Shown: positions 53,201 to 62,552 of the stretch, in pieces
Position numbering within the stretch: the first letter of the stretch is position 1
Layout of the letters: the number at the start of each line of letters is the position of its first letter
Assembly: GCA_905160935.1 (NCBI GenBank)
Contig: CAJHZI010000711.1
Location: 129,001-193,000 of the forward strand
Direction: 5' to 3'
DNA length: 64,000 bases
From: Enchytraeus crypticus
Lineage: Eukaryota > Annelida > Clitellata > Enchytraeida > Enchytraeidae
Program-made: the position numbers and the translations under genes
The notes under the pieces: model-generated
What the model was told of the DNA's origin: nothing
The model's input: the letters and a program-made list of their open reading frames with translations, nothing else
The model's database searches: none

Positions 53201-55363
53201 TTTAATGAAGTAGTTCTGTAATGTACTGAGCGCCTGTGTTGTATTCATACGCGTTTTTATTTTATTGTTTTTTCCAGAAATAGCAATTTCTGGATCCTAG
53301 GCATTCGCCAACCGAATGCCCTTGTTGACGTTGGTTTGGATCTAGTTTTTATGTCGCCTTCTACGACACGTGCATATTTACATGGTTGGTCTATTCTTCA
53401 AGCAATATGGACACAACACAACTTATTTTATTTCTTGAAAAAGAACAGGCAATACTCTGTTAACTTGAAGCGGTTTGGTTGTGTTAAAAAATGTATGTCA
53501 GCAGTAATTTTTACTGAAAAATCTGTGATTGTACTGTGATTGATTGATTGATTACTAAAGTGATTTGTCTTTTATTTGTATTACCTCCCGTCTATCAGTT
53601 GATGTTTGGAGATTCTGGAGGTTGTGTTACATCATGACTGACGTATTCACTGATCAATACCAATAATCCATTATCTGATTGATTGAAACTTTCAAACACA
53701 GCTAGTATTTATAGGTACTGGATTACAATAGCTTGCGATTTTTCTTAATTGATACATGGATTTATGCAATTTAGTGATTCATGCATTCATTCATGGATTC
53801 AATTGATTGATTTATTAATGGAATCGATTGATTGATTAATAGAATTGATTAATTCAGTCATTCATTCATTGAATCGATTGATTAATTGATTTATTCATTG
53901 AATCGATTCATTCATTCATTCATTCATTGAATCGATTGATTGATTCATTAAATTTATTGATTCAGGTATTCGTTCATGGAATTGATTAATTCATTCATTG
54001 AATCGATTGATTGATTCATTGAATTGATTGATTGATTCATTGAATTGATTGATTGATTCAGTTATTCATTTATTGAATTGATTAATTCATTCATTCATTG
54101 AATCACTTGTTCGATTCATTGAATTGATTGATTGATTCATTGAATTGATTGATTGATTCATTGAATTGATTGACTGATTCAGTCATTCATTCATAGAATC
54201 GATTGATTAATTTATTGATTGAATCGATTGATTGATTTATTCATTGATTGAATTTACTGATTCAGTCATTCATTTGAATATGAATTGATTGATTGATTGA
54301 TTCAATCATTCATTTGAACTGATTGATTGATTGAACACCAGGTATGGGCAGTGGAGGCTGGACGTCACCAGGGAATGCAGACTACGCCATGTCGGGTGGG
54401 GTGACAGCTGATGGTGGACAGAGAGGTCCTCAGAAGATGGGCAAATCCAGGGGAGGTCAAAGAGGTCAAGGACCCTATGGAGGTTTGTTAACACTCAATG
54501 TCTCACTGGCAACACTGATTTATTAGCAATTATAACTACTCCCTGACAAATGTAATATCTCACTGACAACTGTAATAACTCCCTGACAACTGTAATACCT
54601 TCCTGACAACTGTAATACCTTCCTGACAATTGTATTAACCCCCGGGCAAATTTAATAATTCCCCGAACACTGTAATACCTTCTTGACGACTGTAATAACT
54701 CCCTGACAAATGTAATACCTTCCTGACAAATGTAATACCTCACTGACTACTCTCTGACATGCATGTACCGCATGCGCCTAAAACTTTACAGAGTTTGTAT
54801 GTGGCAGAAATGGGAATGTTGTGTCTAATGTGTGGAAGAACTAGGAAGGACAGAATGGAAAATGAATATGAATGTGAATATTTGAATATGAATGAATATG
54901 AACATTTGAATGGTGAGGGGATCGGGGATAGGTTGGCTCAGTCGAGATTGAGATGGTATGGGCATATTGCGAGAAAGGCAGACGAGGATGTAGTAAAGAG
55001 AGTTTGGAGGGAAGAACTGGATGTTAAGCTAGAGAGAGGTAGACCATAATTGACTTGGGAAGCAGTGACAAAGAAGGACATGAAAAATATGGGACTGATG
55101 ATATGGTACGGGACAGAGAGGATTGGTGAATGTCTATTCATATCCCGACCCTGGTTAAACTGGGAATTTAAGGGAAGGTAATGATGATGATTGATTCCTG
55201 GTTTATTGATCTGATGATTGATTTCTATACTAATCAAATAACTGTTAATTGATTGATTTCTATGCTAATTGATTGATCGTTTGTTGATCTATTGATTGCT
55301 TAACATGCTAATGGTTTGTTTGTTACAGCTGGATATGGTCTAGGGGGAAACAAGATGGAATAG
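46406..55363 (+). CDS. hnRNP A/B-type RNA-binding protein with alternative coiled-coil N-terminus
   Basis: Nuclear RNA-binding protein with two RRMs followed by a Gly-rich region, the hnRNP A/B (also DAZAP1/musashi-like) layout. Core exons are 49817-49995, 50558-50678, 51866-52100, 52717-53061, 54342-54482 and 55329-55363, all phase-compatible. RRM1 has RNP2 KLFVGGL and RNP1 SRGFAFIVF; RRM2 has RNP2 KVFIGGL and RNP1 KRGFAYVIF, then the hnRNP-type VILQKYHMIDGHRVEAKRA. The C-terminal part is rich in Gly, Gln, Met and Pro, ending AGYGLGGNKME stop. Three upstream exons (46406-46452, 46726-46846, 47882-47928) are in phase and would add MTSIQEELEQWKN ... coiled coil. Without them the ATG at 49841 starts the protein. 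Three introns and the 3' end carry junction-spanning tandem arrays. Confidence 0.88.
47093..47209. mobile_element. Foldback palindrome, about 55-bp arms, with tRNA-like A box
   Basis: CCTCACATCTGCATTACTAT TGGTGTGGGTTGTTTAGCAC pairs with the complementary right arm ending GTAATGCAGATGTGAGG. The right arm has an 8-nt insertion. The centre reads TTTAGCACAGTTGATAGAGC, close to a tRNA A-box region, and a B-box-like GGATTCAAGTC follows at 47220. It lies in the intron between two coiled-coil exons. Confidence 0.8.
48830..49110. repeat. About 36-bp degenerate tandem repeat
   Basis: Copies of TAGCTATATCTATAATAGCA plus TAGTTATTGTTG, best preserved at 49015-49105. Intronic. Confidence 0.8.
49205..49345. 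repeat. 21-bp GATT-based tandem repeat
   Basis: GATTGATCAAATAATTTGAC with a final T, about six copies, then GATTGATT. Intronic, upstream of hnRNP exon 49817. Confidence 0.85.
49555..49700 (+). mobile_element. tRNA-like SINE
   Basis: ATGAGTGGAGGCGTTCTGAG ... CTCGCGGGTTCGAATCCTGG (B box), then GATCTGAGAGTAAAATCTCG GACATTCACTGGACTGG. A reversed copy is at 3290-3390. Confidence 0.65.
49817..49995 (+). CDS. hnRNP exon: N-terminus and RRM1 first half
   Basis: The acceptor ATTGATTGGTGCAG is directly preceded by a GATT tract; the donor CA|GTGAGT is phase 2. In-frame ATGs are at 49841 and 49871. Encodes FRKLFVGGLNNSTTEEHLTE and HFSQYGTIVSCKVMKDTNTN. The fold order (RNP2, helix 1, strand 2) is complete. 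Confidence 0.9.
50205..50290 (+). mobile_element. LINE-A 3' terminal fragment with (GA)n
   Basis: GTCATGGACCTGCAATTACA CAGTACACTGACAGAGCGAAA(GAGA)n, a diverged LINE-A tail. Confidence 0.6.
50363..50485 (+). mobile_element. tRNA-derived SINE
   Basis: GCTGGAGCGATGTCGGTAAG, CTCGGAGCAGTATGTTTGAG, then CACTGACATCGCTTTCGAAT GAGGAAACTGACGTTAAC. It sits 75 bp before hnRNP exon 50558. Confidence 0.75.
50558..50678 (+). CDS. hnRNP exon: RRM1 second half
   Basis: The acceptor is GGTTCTTGCAG; the donor GGG|GTGCGT is phase 0. Encodes SRGFAFIVFADPETIDEVQR and NRPHHVDNRTVETKRAIPQG: RNP1, helix 2 and the last strand of RRM1. ETKRAIPQ is the conserved hnRNP A inter-RRM junction. Confidence 0.92.
50660..50925. 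repeat. About 30-bp array starting at an hnRNP donor
   Basis: Copies of TGTGCCATTTCTTGTTGTGC CGCTTCTCT. The exon end itself (CGTGCCATTCCTCAAGGG|GTGCGTGCCGCTTCTCT) aligns with the unit, so the first unit is the exon/intron junction. Downstream units have lost the GTGCGT donor. Confidence 0.75.
51360..51535 (-). mobile_element. SINE1 tail next to LINE-A 3' end
   Basis: 51355-51400: CATCATCTCCCCGTGACTCC, CCAGTTTAACTAGGGTCGAG. 51405-51530: CTCTCGTAGTGCACTGCCTT, CTGGCAGGTCTATGG and more of the LINE-A end. Two tail types are adjacent, probably one inserted into the other. Confidence 0.65.
51590..51770. repeat. 24-bp (TAGCTATATATTTTATCTATATTT) array
   Basis: About seven copies, in the intron before hnRNP exon 51866. 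Confidence 0.85.
51866..52100 (+). CDS. hnRNP exon: linker and RRM2
   Basis: The acceptor is GTGTGGACAG; the donor ATCT|GTGAGT is phase 1. Encodes EAPSSKSKAGPANSFSG, KRKVFIGGLRATTEASVIHE, YFSKFGEVECVNLLEDKVTH, KKRGFAYVIFNDSDIVDKVI. RNP2 and RNP1 are intact. Confidence 0.94.
52092..52443. repeat. 58-bp array of an hnRNP donor junction, 6 copies
   Basis: The unit contains GGTTATATGTGAGTATTGAC, GTTCTCTCATCTCTAGTAGT and CTAGTTACAGTGGACTGA. The first unit is the genuine exon end GGTTATCT|GTGAGTATTG. Every downstream unit keeps a strong GTGAGT donor and also a TTACAG acceptor-like site 16 nt before it. Confidence 0.95.
52560..52738. repeat. 44-bp array of the next hnRNP acceptor junction, 4 copies
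   Basis: AGs are at 52584, 52628, 52672 and 52716 (genuine). Each unit is TTTTCATT(A/G)TACAG|TGCAGAAATACCACATGATCGA, that is, tract, acceptor and the first 22 nt of exon 52717-53061. It is in the same intron as the donor array at 52092-52443. Confidence 0.95.
52717..53061 (+). CDS. hnRNP exon: RRM2 end and Gly-rich region
   Basis: Encodes LQKYHMIDGHRVEAKRARSV, EEMNLVKGGG, then Gly/Pro/Gln-rich sequence with MQLANMLGSFAQQQQQGGG and YGGWDGG. The donor G|GTATGA is phase 1. Read-through instead of splicing gives MKPNGVYLVK and a stop at 53094-53096, a possible alternative C-terminus. Confidence 0.9.
53275..53405 (-). mobile_element. SINE1 fragment
   Basis: TTTCTGGATCCTAGGCATTC GCCAACCGAATGCCCTTGTT ... 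GTCGCCTTCTACGACACGTG ... TTGGTCTATTCTTCAAGCAA: the 5' two-thirds of SINE1 in minus orientation, within an hnRNP intron. Confidence 0.75.
53680..54341. repeat. GATT / TTCATTCA tract ending at an hnRNP acceptor
   Basis: About 650 bp of GATTGATTGATTCATTGAAT-type repeats that run into GATTGATTGAACACCAG, the acceptor of exon 54342-54482. Confidence 0.92.
54342..54482 (+). CDS. hnRNP exon: Gly-rich tail
   Basis: Encodes MGSGGWTSPGNADYAMSGGV, TADGGQRGPQKMGKSRGGQR and GQGPYGG. It continues the WDGG/GGW pattern of the preceding exon in phase 1. The donor is GAG|GTTTGT. Confidence 0.85.
54510..54750. repeat. About 20-bp degenerate tandem repeat
   Basis: Copies of CTCCCTGACAACTGTAATAC, starting about 30 nt after the donor at 54482. 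Confidence 0.8.
54785..55195 (+). mobile_element. LINE-B 3' end with ORF2 C-terminus and (GAT)n tail
   Basis: Encodes DRLAQSRLRWYGHIARKADE, DVVKRVWREELDVKLERGRP, then after an in-frame stop LTWEAVTKKDMKNMGL and a broken DREEW.. segment. This is the classic RLRWYGH ... GRP-x-x-TW tail of a non-LTR retrotransposon. It ends CCCGACCCTGGTTAAACTGG GAATTTAAGGGAAGGTAATG ATGATG. It is 5'-truncated and inside an hnRNP intron. Confidence 0.82.
55329..55363 (+). CDS. hnRNP terminal coding exon
   Basis: The acceptor is TTTGTTACAG. It completes an Ala codon, then GYGLGGNKME and TAG at 55361-55363. The short Gly-rich end matches the preceding exons. Confidence 0.85.
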
Positions 55364-55560
55364 CCCTGAACTGAAGTCTACTGTTGTATTAATCTGCCCT
55401 CGACTGAAGTCTACTATTGTATGAATCAACCCTGAACTGAAGTCTACTGTAGTATTAATCTGCCCTGGACTGAAGTCTACTGTTGTATTAATCTGCCCTG
55501 GACTGAAGTCTACTGTTGTATTGATCAACCCTGAACTGAAGTCTACTATTGTATATCTGA
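55361..55560. repeat. About 34-bp array beginning at the hnRNP stop codon
   Basis: Units of CCCTGAACTGAAGTCTACTG TTGTATTAATCTG. The first begins at AATAGCCCTGAACTGAAG, overlapping the TAG stop, and the array forms the proximal 3'UTR. Confidence 0.88.
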
Positions 55561-56120
55561 AACTATTCCAAACTGACAATGACTGTCTCATTCGTGTTGT
55601 GACTGTTGTGTGTAGTGGCTTTGTGAGGAAATGTTGAACATTAGAGCCTCAGTTTTAATTAAAACTGCTTTGGAATGAAAATTCCATTTGAGGCTACTGT
55701 TCATAGTTGTATTTTCATTTGAAATGGTAACCTGCGATTGAAATTAAGCCTTTCAGTGCGCTAAGAACGATAACAAATTCTCAAAATCGCTTGACCTATG
55801 TCAGCTTGTTTTTGTCGTGTATGACGAGAGAGAGAGAGAGATATATACAGAGAAAGATAAAGAGAGGGAGAATGCAAATTGAGTAATGTTATGAAGAGAA
55901 AAGAGAATCATAGTTTATATTTGGTAACGTTTATCTGTATCAGAAGATGAACAGAGGCTCAACATGGTCATAGTTGCAAATTTATGAATTAAATAAGTGT
56001 AGCAGATTTATTGAACGCTGCAATACAGCTCTATCCGCTCTAACCGGGTTGATAAACGTGTGCTGTAGTCTGCATTGTTTAGAAATAATTCTCAAATAAA
56101 AGTTGTTTCCTGTAGGACTA
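55364..56120 (+). other. hnRNP 3'UTR with polyadenylation signal
   Basis: The region after the stop includes the 34-bp array and a (GA)n stretch at 55827-55870. AATAAA at 56095-56100 is followed by a GT-rich TTGTTTCCTG and is the best poly(A) signal in the region. Confidence 0.6.
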
Positions 56121-56696
56121 AGACAGGCTGTAGTGATTCAGTTTTCTTTACAGAGTTTGGGACGATCCTCTAACAATGGTTGTGATATTTTACTATAATT
56201 AATCGAATCTTCTCAAGATCGAAGAGAGCTATCTCCTGTTGTTATTTGTTTCTAAGCCTAATCCACATATCTCTTCTTATTACACACTGCAGTATATTGA
56301 TGTTACATAGTAGCATTTAGAACTCTCTCTCTCTCTCTCCCTCTATCTGTCTCTCTCTCTCTCTCGTGTTCTACAATCTGGCAGGTCCTAAGCATAATTA
56401 TACTCTTACTCAGTTTCTTCAGTCAAACTCCATAAAGTGCACTCCATCGATTAGTAGCTTGATTTAATTCTTCTCCTGAACAATTAAGTCAAGCTACTAA
56501 TTAGTGATGGAGTCGTAGACATTTTACATATAACTTTAGGCTAATGTTAGGCTATAACTCTAGGCTAATGTTAGGCTACAAGACTAGGCTAATGCGAGCA
56601 GGGTCATCATGCAATATTGCAGATAGAGCATTTTCTGTTAAAAGGGTTGGGTGAAATAAAAAGTCGCATACAGTTGATAACTTGGTATACTTTATA

Positions 56697-56876
56697 GCAG
56701 TGGCGTAGCCAGGATTTAGTCTTGGGGGAGGCACTTTAATCTTGGGGGAGGCACTTTGAGGAGGTACACACTTTATACAATGTTTGCACTTATACTTTGG
56801 CCTTAATAAAACTTTTACATGACATCTTGGAGGGCGCACATGCCCCTCCTTGCCTCCCCCTCGCTAATCCACTGCA
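56697..56876. mobile_element. MITE-like element with CAGTGG termini
   Basis: Starts CAGTGGCGTAGCCAGGATTT and ends CTCGCTAATCCACTG. It has an internal duplicated CTTGGGGGAGGCACTTT. The CAGTGGCGTAGC start is common to non-autonomous DNA elements in many animals. The target duplication is unclear. Confidence 0.55.
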
Positions 56877-57404
56877 GTATAGTTAGGCGGTGACTAGTCG
56901 TTATGTTTGACTCGGAGGTGAAACTGAATGATGCACATTTTGAAATGATTTACACATCAATAAAAGTTACCCTGCCTCTTAATCATAAATAGGCCTACCT
57001 GTGCTGGAAGTTTAGTCGTGTATCTGTGCTTTTATTTATGTTCACTTAAATAGCGTTAATATTAGTTATAGCCAGGCGAGACGGTAGCCTATTAAATGCA
57101 GATGGGATGAACAATATAAGCCAGCCCTAACGAATCGTTTCATGTCTAAGAAAAGTTACATGTAGATCAGTTACGTAGTTTAGAGCTTGAAGAAATCTTC
57201 TCTATAGTGTAGTTAATAAGTAGAGAGCTAAGAGATGCGAAGCTTCTATTGGCTGCACAGTACACAGCATCCAAACTGTCTAAAGACCCTACTGGGCCAT
57301 GGCCGCAGTGTTCGTCTAAAGAGCGAGTTGTGACACAGTATTTTAGCATACGCCGGCATGCATATATTGTGACTAATTTCTGTGTAGCAATAAAAGTAAA
57401 AAGC

Positions 57405-57530
57405 TAAGGTTAACGTCAGTTTCCTCACTCGAAAGAGATGTCAGTGACGGGCGAGCCCAGAATTTGAACCCCGCACATACTGATCCGCGGTCGAGTACCG
57501 TACCGACATCGCCACTGGCTTCAGCCATTA
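57405..57530 (-). mobile_element. tRNA-derived SINE
   Basis: GTTAACGTCAGTTTCCTCAC, TCGAAAGAGATGTCAGTGAC, ATTTGAACCCCGCACATACT, GATCCGCGGTCGAGTACCGT and ACCGACATCGCCACTGGCT: one of the best-preserved copies. Confidence 0.8.
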
Positions 57531-58835
57531 TACAGCTATGCAATAGCATGAAAATTAGATTACTATTTGCGTATATCGTATCTCTATCCGAAAATGTCTG
57601 CAAATTTCTAATAACTCACTAACATAATGAGTTATTAGGAGCGCTCTTGTATAAAAGTCAACTAAACCCTGGAGTTACAGACTCAAAGCTGCGTGGCATC
57701 TGCTTTGCTTTTACAATAAAACATTTAATGTAAAATATATATCTCTTATTCCGCAATGAAATCATCTGACAGTCAGATGGGTTGTTAAAGACGCAGAAAT
57801 TGTTTGTTATTAAATGAAATGATTGGACGCGACAAGAGCCCGCCGTTATGATTGACGTGTATTGTGTCGCCCTCTGTCACTTGATTGACATTCTAGAGCA
57901 GAATTTCATTAACGAGCGCTCGGGCTCTCAGTTCTCTGAGATCCTGAAAAGATCTAATGCTTGGCATGCTGATGTAGCCGAATGTAGAGCGATAGAGTGA
58001 AATTTAACATAGTAAAATTGCGGGTATATATATACATGTAGGCCCTAAATACATGTAAGCAAATGTCAAATAGATCTATATAAAAGGAATATATAGCTAT
58101 AGCTGGTATAGCTAATGTTAATGTCAGGTCCCTCTCTCGAAGGCGATGTCAGTGACGGCGAAACAATGATATACACGTAGAAATCAGTGAAACTAAGTGA
58201 TAATTCTAATAGAGTCTGTAGTAGTTTATGCCTATTAAGTAGGCATCAGAGATAAACATCGATGACTGTGATATTGTTGGTAACTTGTTATTTACTTTCT
58301 TATTTTCAAATGCTGAGCAAATGCTGTCTCTGGGCTATTTGTAAGCACATGTAGGCATATCTGAATATCTAGACAGCCATAGGCCTATATATTTTAGGCA
58401 TAATAATATAATGTATCTTTTATAGGCCCTTTTAGACATAAGCCTATTAGTAGGTTAGTCTAAATTATAATCAGACAGCATCACTTAGACTACAGTATAT
58501 ATAGACCTATAATATATGGGAATTTATACAGGTCAAATTATAATTTAGAAGTAGGCCTAAGTACGTATAATCTTTAGAGCAAATTGCAGTTTGTATGATT
58601 GCATATCTAGCTCAATTAGGATAAATATTATCCCAGTCTTGGATTACGACTGAATCTAAGGAAAGTTATTGATTACATTGTTGTCTGAAAGATGCCAAGG
58701 TGCCTATTATGATATCAGATACGCAGGTGAGTGGAGTGCTAAGCGATAACTAAATGCATTGTAAGCCAATTGTTTGATATGATGTTTATAAGAGAAGTGA
58801 TAGGAGGTTTTGCTAAATCTCTTTCCCTCTCTCTC

Positions 58836-58884
<49 letters not shown>

Positions 58885-58887
<3 letters not shown>

Positions 58888-59012
58888 CTAATATTAAAGT
58901 CAGTATCCTCACTCGAAAGCGATGTCAGTGACGGGCGAGCCCAGGATTTGAACCTCGCACACACAGATCCGCGGTCGAATATCTTACCGACATCGCCATT
59001 GGCTTCAATGAT
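58885..59012 (-). mobile_element. tRNA-derived SINE flanked by (TA)n
   Basis: The same element as 57405-57530 (GGATTTGAACCTCGCACACA, GATCCGCGGTCGAATATCTT). It abuts the TA microsatellite at 58838-58885. Confidence 0.8.
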
Positions 59013-59927
59013 CACTAAATTAACAATTTATCTGAATGGTATCAATGATTAAAAAATCCTGTCAAATAACGTCAAGGTCAGAAGTACTGAGAGCTTCTTT
59101 ATAAGGCATCAGTGATACAATGGTAAACCTTTGTTGTCCTGAAACCCGATCATCGCCGTGGTTGATCAACCAAAGCAGCAGTCAGACTAGACTGAGCGAT
59201 GATTCAGTTCTCAGACTAAGTGAACAATGCTCTAAACAGTCTCAGGTCCCTGAGACCAGAGTGAACGCCTGCAGTGACCTTATCACGTATGAGCCTCATC
59301 GGTTAGGATACTGCTGGGATAGTTAGGGTACTGCTGGGATAGTTAGGATACTGCTGGGATAGTTAATATACTGCTGGGATAGGTCAGTCTTTAACCATTA
59401 TTCCTAGTCCCAGCAATGCTGCAGTCTTGAGGTCCATGATATTGGAGACATGTTAGCCTGATTCGAAACTGAACTGTTATAACTTTCCATTAGTTCCAAA
59501 ACTCTTCCTTACTACTGCTGTTGGCGTTATGTCGTAGTAATTTTAATAGGCGCCGTGTGTATTTATGTCACAATTTTGGCTAGTAAAATGGTGTTTATAG
59601 TATTATTTAAATGTTACTCAGATTTACTTTAAATACCACTAATCATATTAATTATTTTGTACCAGTTTTTGTCATCTTCCTAATGCTAATTACTCTAATA
59701 AATAATGAAAAACACTTTGTCTCTATTATAAAGAAATTCAGAAATCATTAACTTTTATTAGCATTTTAGACATACATGTATTTATTGTTCTGTTAATTAG
59801 CTCTGCACTTTCCCCCGTAGTGTACTTTTCAAGTAAAATATTAGTTGAAATTAACTACTATACGTATTATTTCCTATCACGAATTAATTAATTATATTTA
59901 AATTGATTGATTGATTGTGTGATGTAG

Positions 59928-60334
59928 TTCGCACAGTCAGACGTTAATGATAACTATGACTCAACATCTCTAAATCACGCCCATAATTACTGTGACGTCA
60001 CTGTTGCGTCACCTCTAAGCCACGCCTACACAAGCAGCCTTGACATCAGCGGTAGAAGTTCAAGGTCATATCATCAGCAACTTCATCAGTATAGAAATGG
60101 CTCATCTACCGAGTTATCAACAGAATTCAGTCAATTTCACTGTGGTGGGGGATCAAGCCATTGTGACCCCCTGGTGCCCTGCAAGCCCCCTCTCTTGACG
60201 AATCCTAGCTCAGTCTCCGGGGACGAATACGACATGGGAAGTTATGGGGAGGTTAGAGGGACAGTGGGGCATTATGACTATCATAATGAGGCTGTGAATC
60301 CTTCATTATCACGCGATAGACAATCAATTTACAG
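59928..60334 (+). CDS. MEIS: MEIS exon (N-terminal, Ser-rich)
   Basis: The acceptor TTGTGTGATGTAG is preceded by GATTGATTGATT. The donor TTTACAG|GTGGGT is phase 2. Encodes [20 protein letters not shown] through [30 protein letters not shown]. The last part corresponds to the basic L-x-RDx-x-IY segment directly before the MEIS domain. Confidence 0.82.
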
Positions 60335-62505
60335 GTGGGTTAATATATCAATCAACTTACACTTGTTTAATATGGCAAACAGTTTACATGTGGGTTAATA
60401 TGGCAATCAGTTTACTGGTGGGTTGATATAAATATCAATTTATATGTGGGTTAATACAACAATAATTTTACAGGTGGGTTAATATGGCAATCAATTTACA
60501 GGTGGGTTAATATATGAATCAATTTACAGGTGGGTTAATATATGAATCAATTTACAGGTGGGTTAATATATGAATCAATTTACAGGTGGGTTAATATATG
60601 AATCAATTTACAGGTGGGTTAATATATGAATCAATTTACAGGTTGGTTAATATGACAATCAACTTAAAGATGGTTTAATATGACAATAATTTACAGGCAG
60701 TTTAATATGACAGAATTAACTGGCAGGTTAATATGGAACTGTAATGCACACATATTCTTATTACAGTCGGCCTGCAACTTTATCCATAACTGGAAATTAT
60801 CTCTACAATGACAGACTGCAGATCGATTTAGTTAGAGCTAGGCTAGGTTCAAATTACTGGCTCGTCGGTCGCTAGTGTTCTCTATTTTCTTGAGATATGA
60901 TACACAAGGCTTTCTCCAGAGGCGGATCCATAAATTTCTAGGGGGGGGGGGGTCGAATTTGTTTTGGATAGTGTTCACGTTTTTTCCTTGCACCCACGTT
61001 CAATTTGCTTACTTACACCCTTGTTAAAACTCTTATATAGTAGGTCTACATATTTTAGGGTAAGTAGGATTGTTTTCTCAGGGAATGACGCCGCTGCCCA
61101 GTAAATATTATCAAAACTAAGGAAGGCATAGGGGACCCAGCTCATAATAAGTAGAATCCCCCAAGAAAATGGAATATAACAACAAGAATGAGTAGCTTAT
61201 TGCTAGAGAATTTGAAGTTCCACTCATATGTAGACATGACGATGAAACGGAAGAAAGAGAAGAGTGGAGGCGTTATATACCATGGACCTGCCAGTGTGCA
61301 GTGCACTGACAAAGATACAAATTTGCACATGCGCATACACATTTATTTATCCATTAACATGATACAATACTTTTTATGGGCTAGCCCAGGGGGCCAGACC
61401 CCTGGGCCCCCTCTAGATCCGCGCCTGGCTTTCTTCTTTATTGTATTTTCTTCAGTTGCAAAAAAGTTAAATTGTTCCTTACACTAAAAAGAGAGAGATA
61501 TATATATATAGTTTCTACTTGCTATCTCTCTTCTCTTCAGTCCACTGCCAAGTGGCAGGTTCAAGGTACATATCCATACTCAAAGTCTGCTTTCTTGCTC
61601 CATAAGAGCATTCCTTAGATCAACAAGTTAATCCCTTCACAAAGTCTATGCCTTATCCATACCTTATGTAGCATAGGCTATAGCTTGGGAAAAGTATAGC
61701 TTGTGAGGTGGTTTCCCGTTGCCTTCCTCAGTTAGAGAGATTAATTACCGTTTAATCCTGGGGGAAAATATTTCATGGTGAGGCGGATCCCCTCTTGCCA
61801 TCTACAGCTCCTGCCTTAGTCGCCTCCTACGTACACGCGGCAGATTGTTTGCGGTTGCCCTATTCTGCAATGGTACAACCACACCCGAGCACAACATGGA
61901 GTACTACTTGCTATATACAGCGTTTAATTAACATTCAGTTAGCTCGATGACCTGAGCTTATTTCTCTATTACTTACTAGGAAATTAAATATTTCGCTTGA
62001 AGACGGTAAATCAATCAGTTGATATACAGAGACTTATGAGAGGTTTGAACCCGTGACGGCTGATTTACGAGCTGCACTTCTTACCACTCAAGAGCTTCTA
62101 GAGGAACAGCTGACTCGACGCACTGATTTACGATAGCACCCGCCGATAAAGCCTTACCTGATAAGTGATAGGGTGATAAGCTTGATAAGGATTGCGATTG
62201 TTATTCTGTCTCTATTTTCGTTAGTCCACACTCTTGGGTGGGTTGTGAAGGTGTCCAGGAAGGGGGGAGGGGTTAATCAATGCTGCGAGGTAGGGGTTTG
62301 TCTTTGACCTGTTTGTAGCCACGTAGTAATCATCGGATTCGATTTGGTACCATAGTGCTCAATGTTGTCATGGACGACAGTAGCACTCTAATTCTGTTGT
62401 GTTGTTGTTGTTCTTGTTGTTTGTAGCAGCAGTCTAGTGATTTTTTGTGACTTGGTTTGTGATTCTCTCTCTCTCTCTTTCTCCCTCTCTCTCTTTCTCC
62501 CTCTC

Positions 62506-62552
<47 letters not shown>

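Larger units (their letters stand above)
56120..59927. other. Interval between hnRNP and MEIS genes
   Basis: No coding sequence is recognised. It contains a TIR-bearing element (56697-56876), tRNA-derived SINEs (57405-57530, 58885-59010, part at 58108-58165), a (TA)n at 58838-58885 and a 22-bp repeat (CTGCTGGGATAGTTAGGATA) at 59308-59385. The 5' end and promoter of the MEIS gene should lie here. A TATAAAAG at 57650 is one candidate. Confidence 0.5.
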
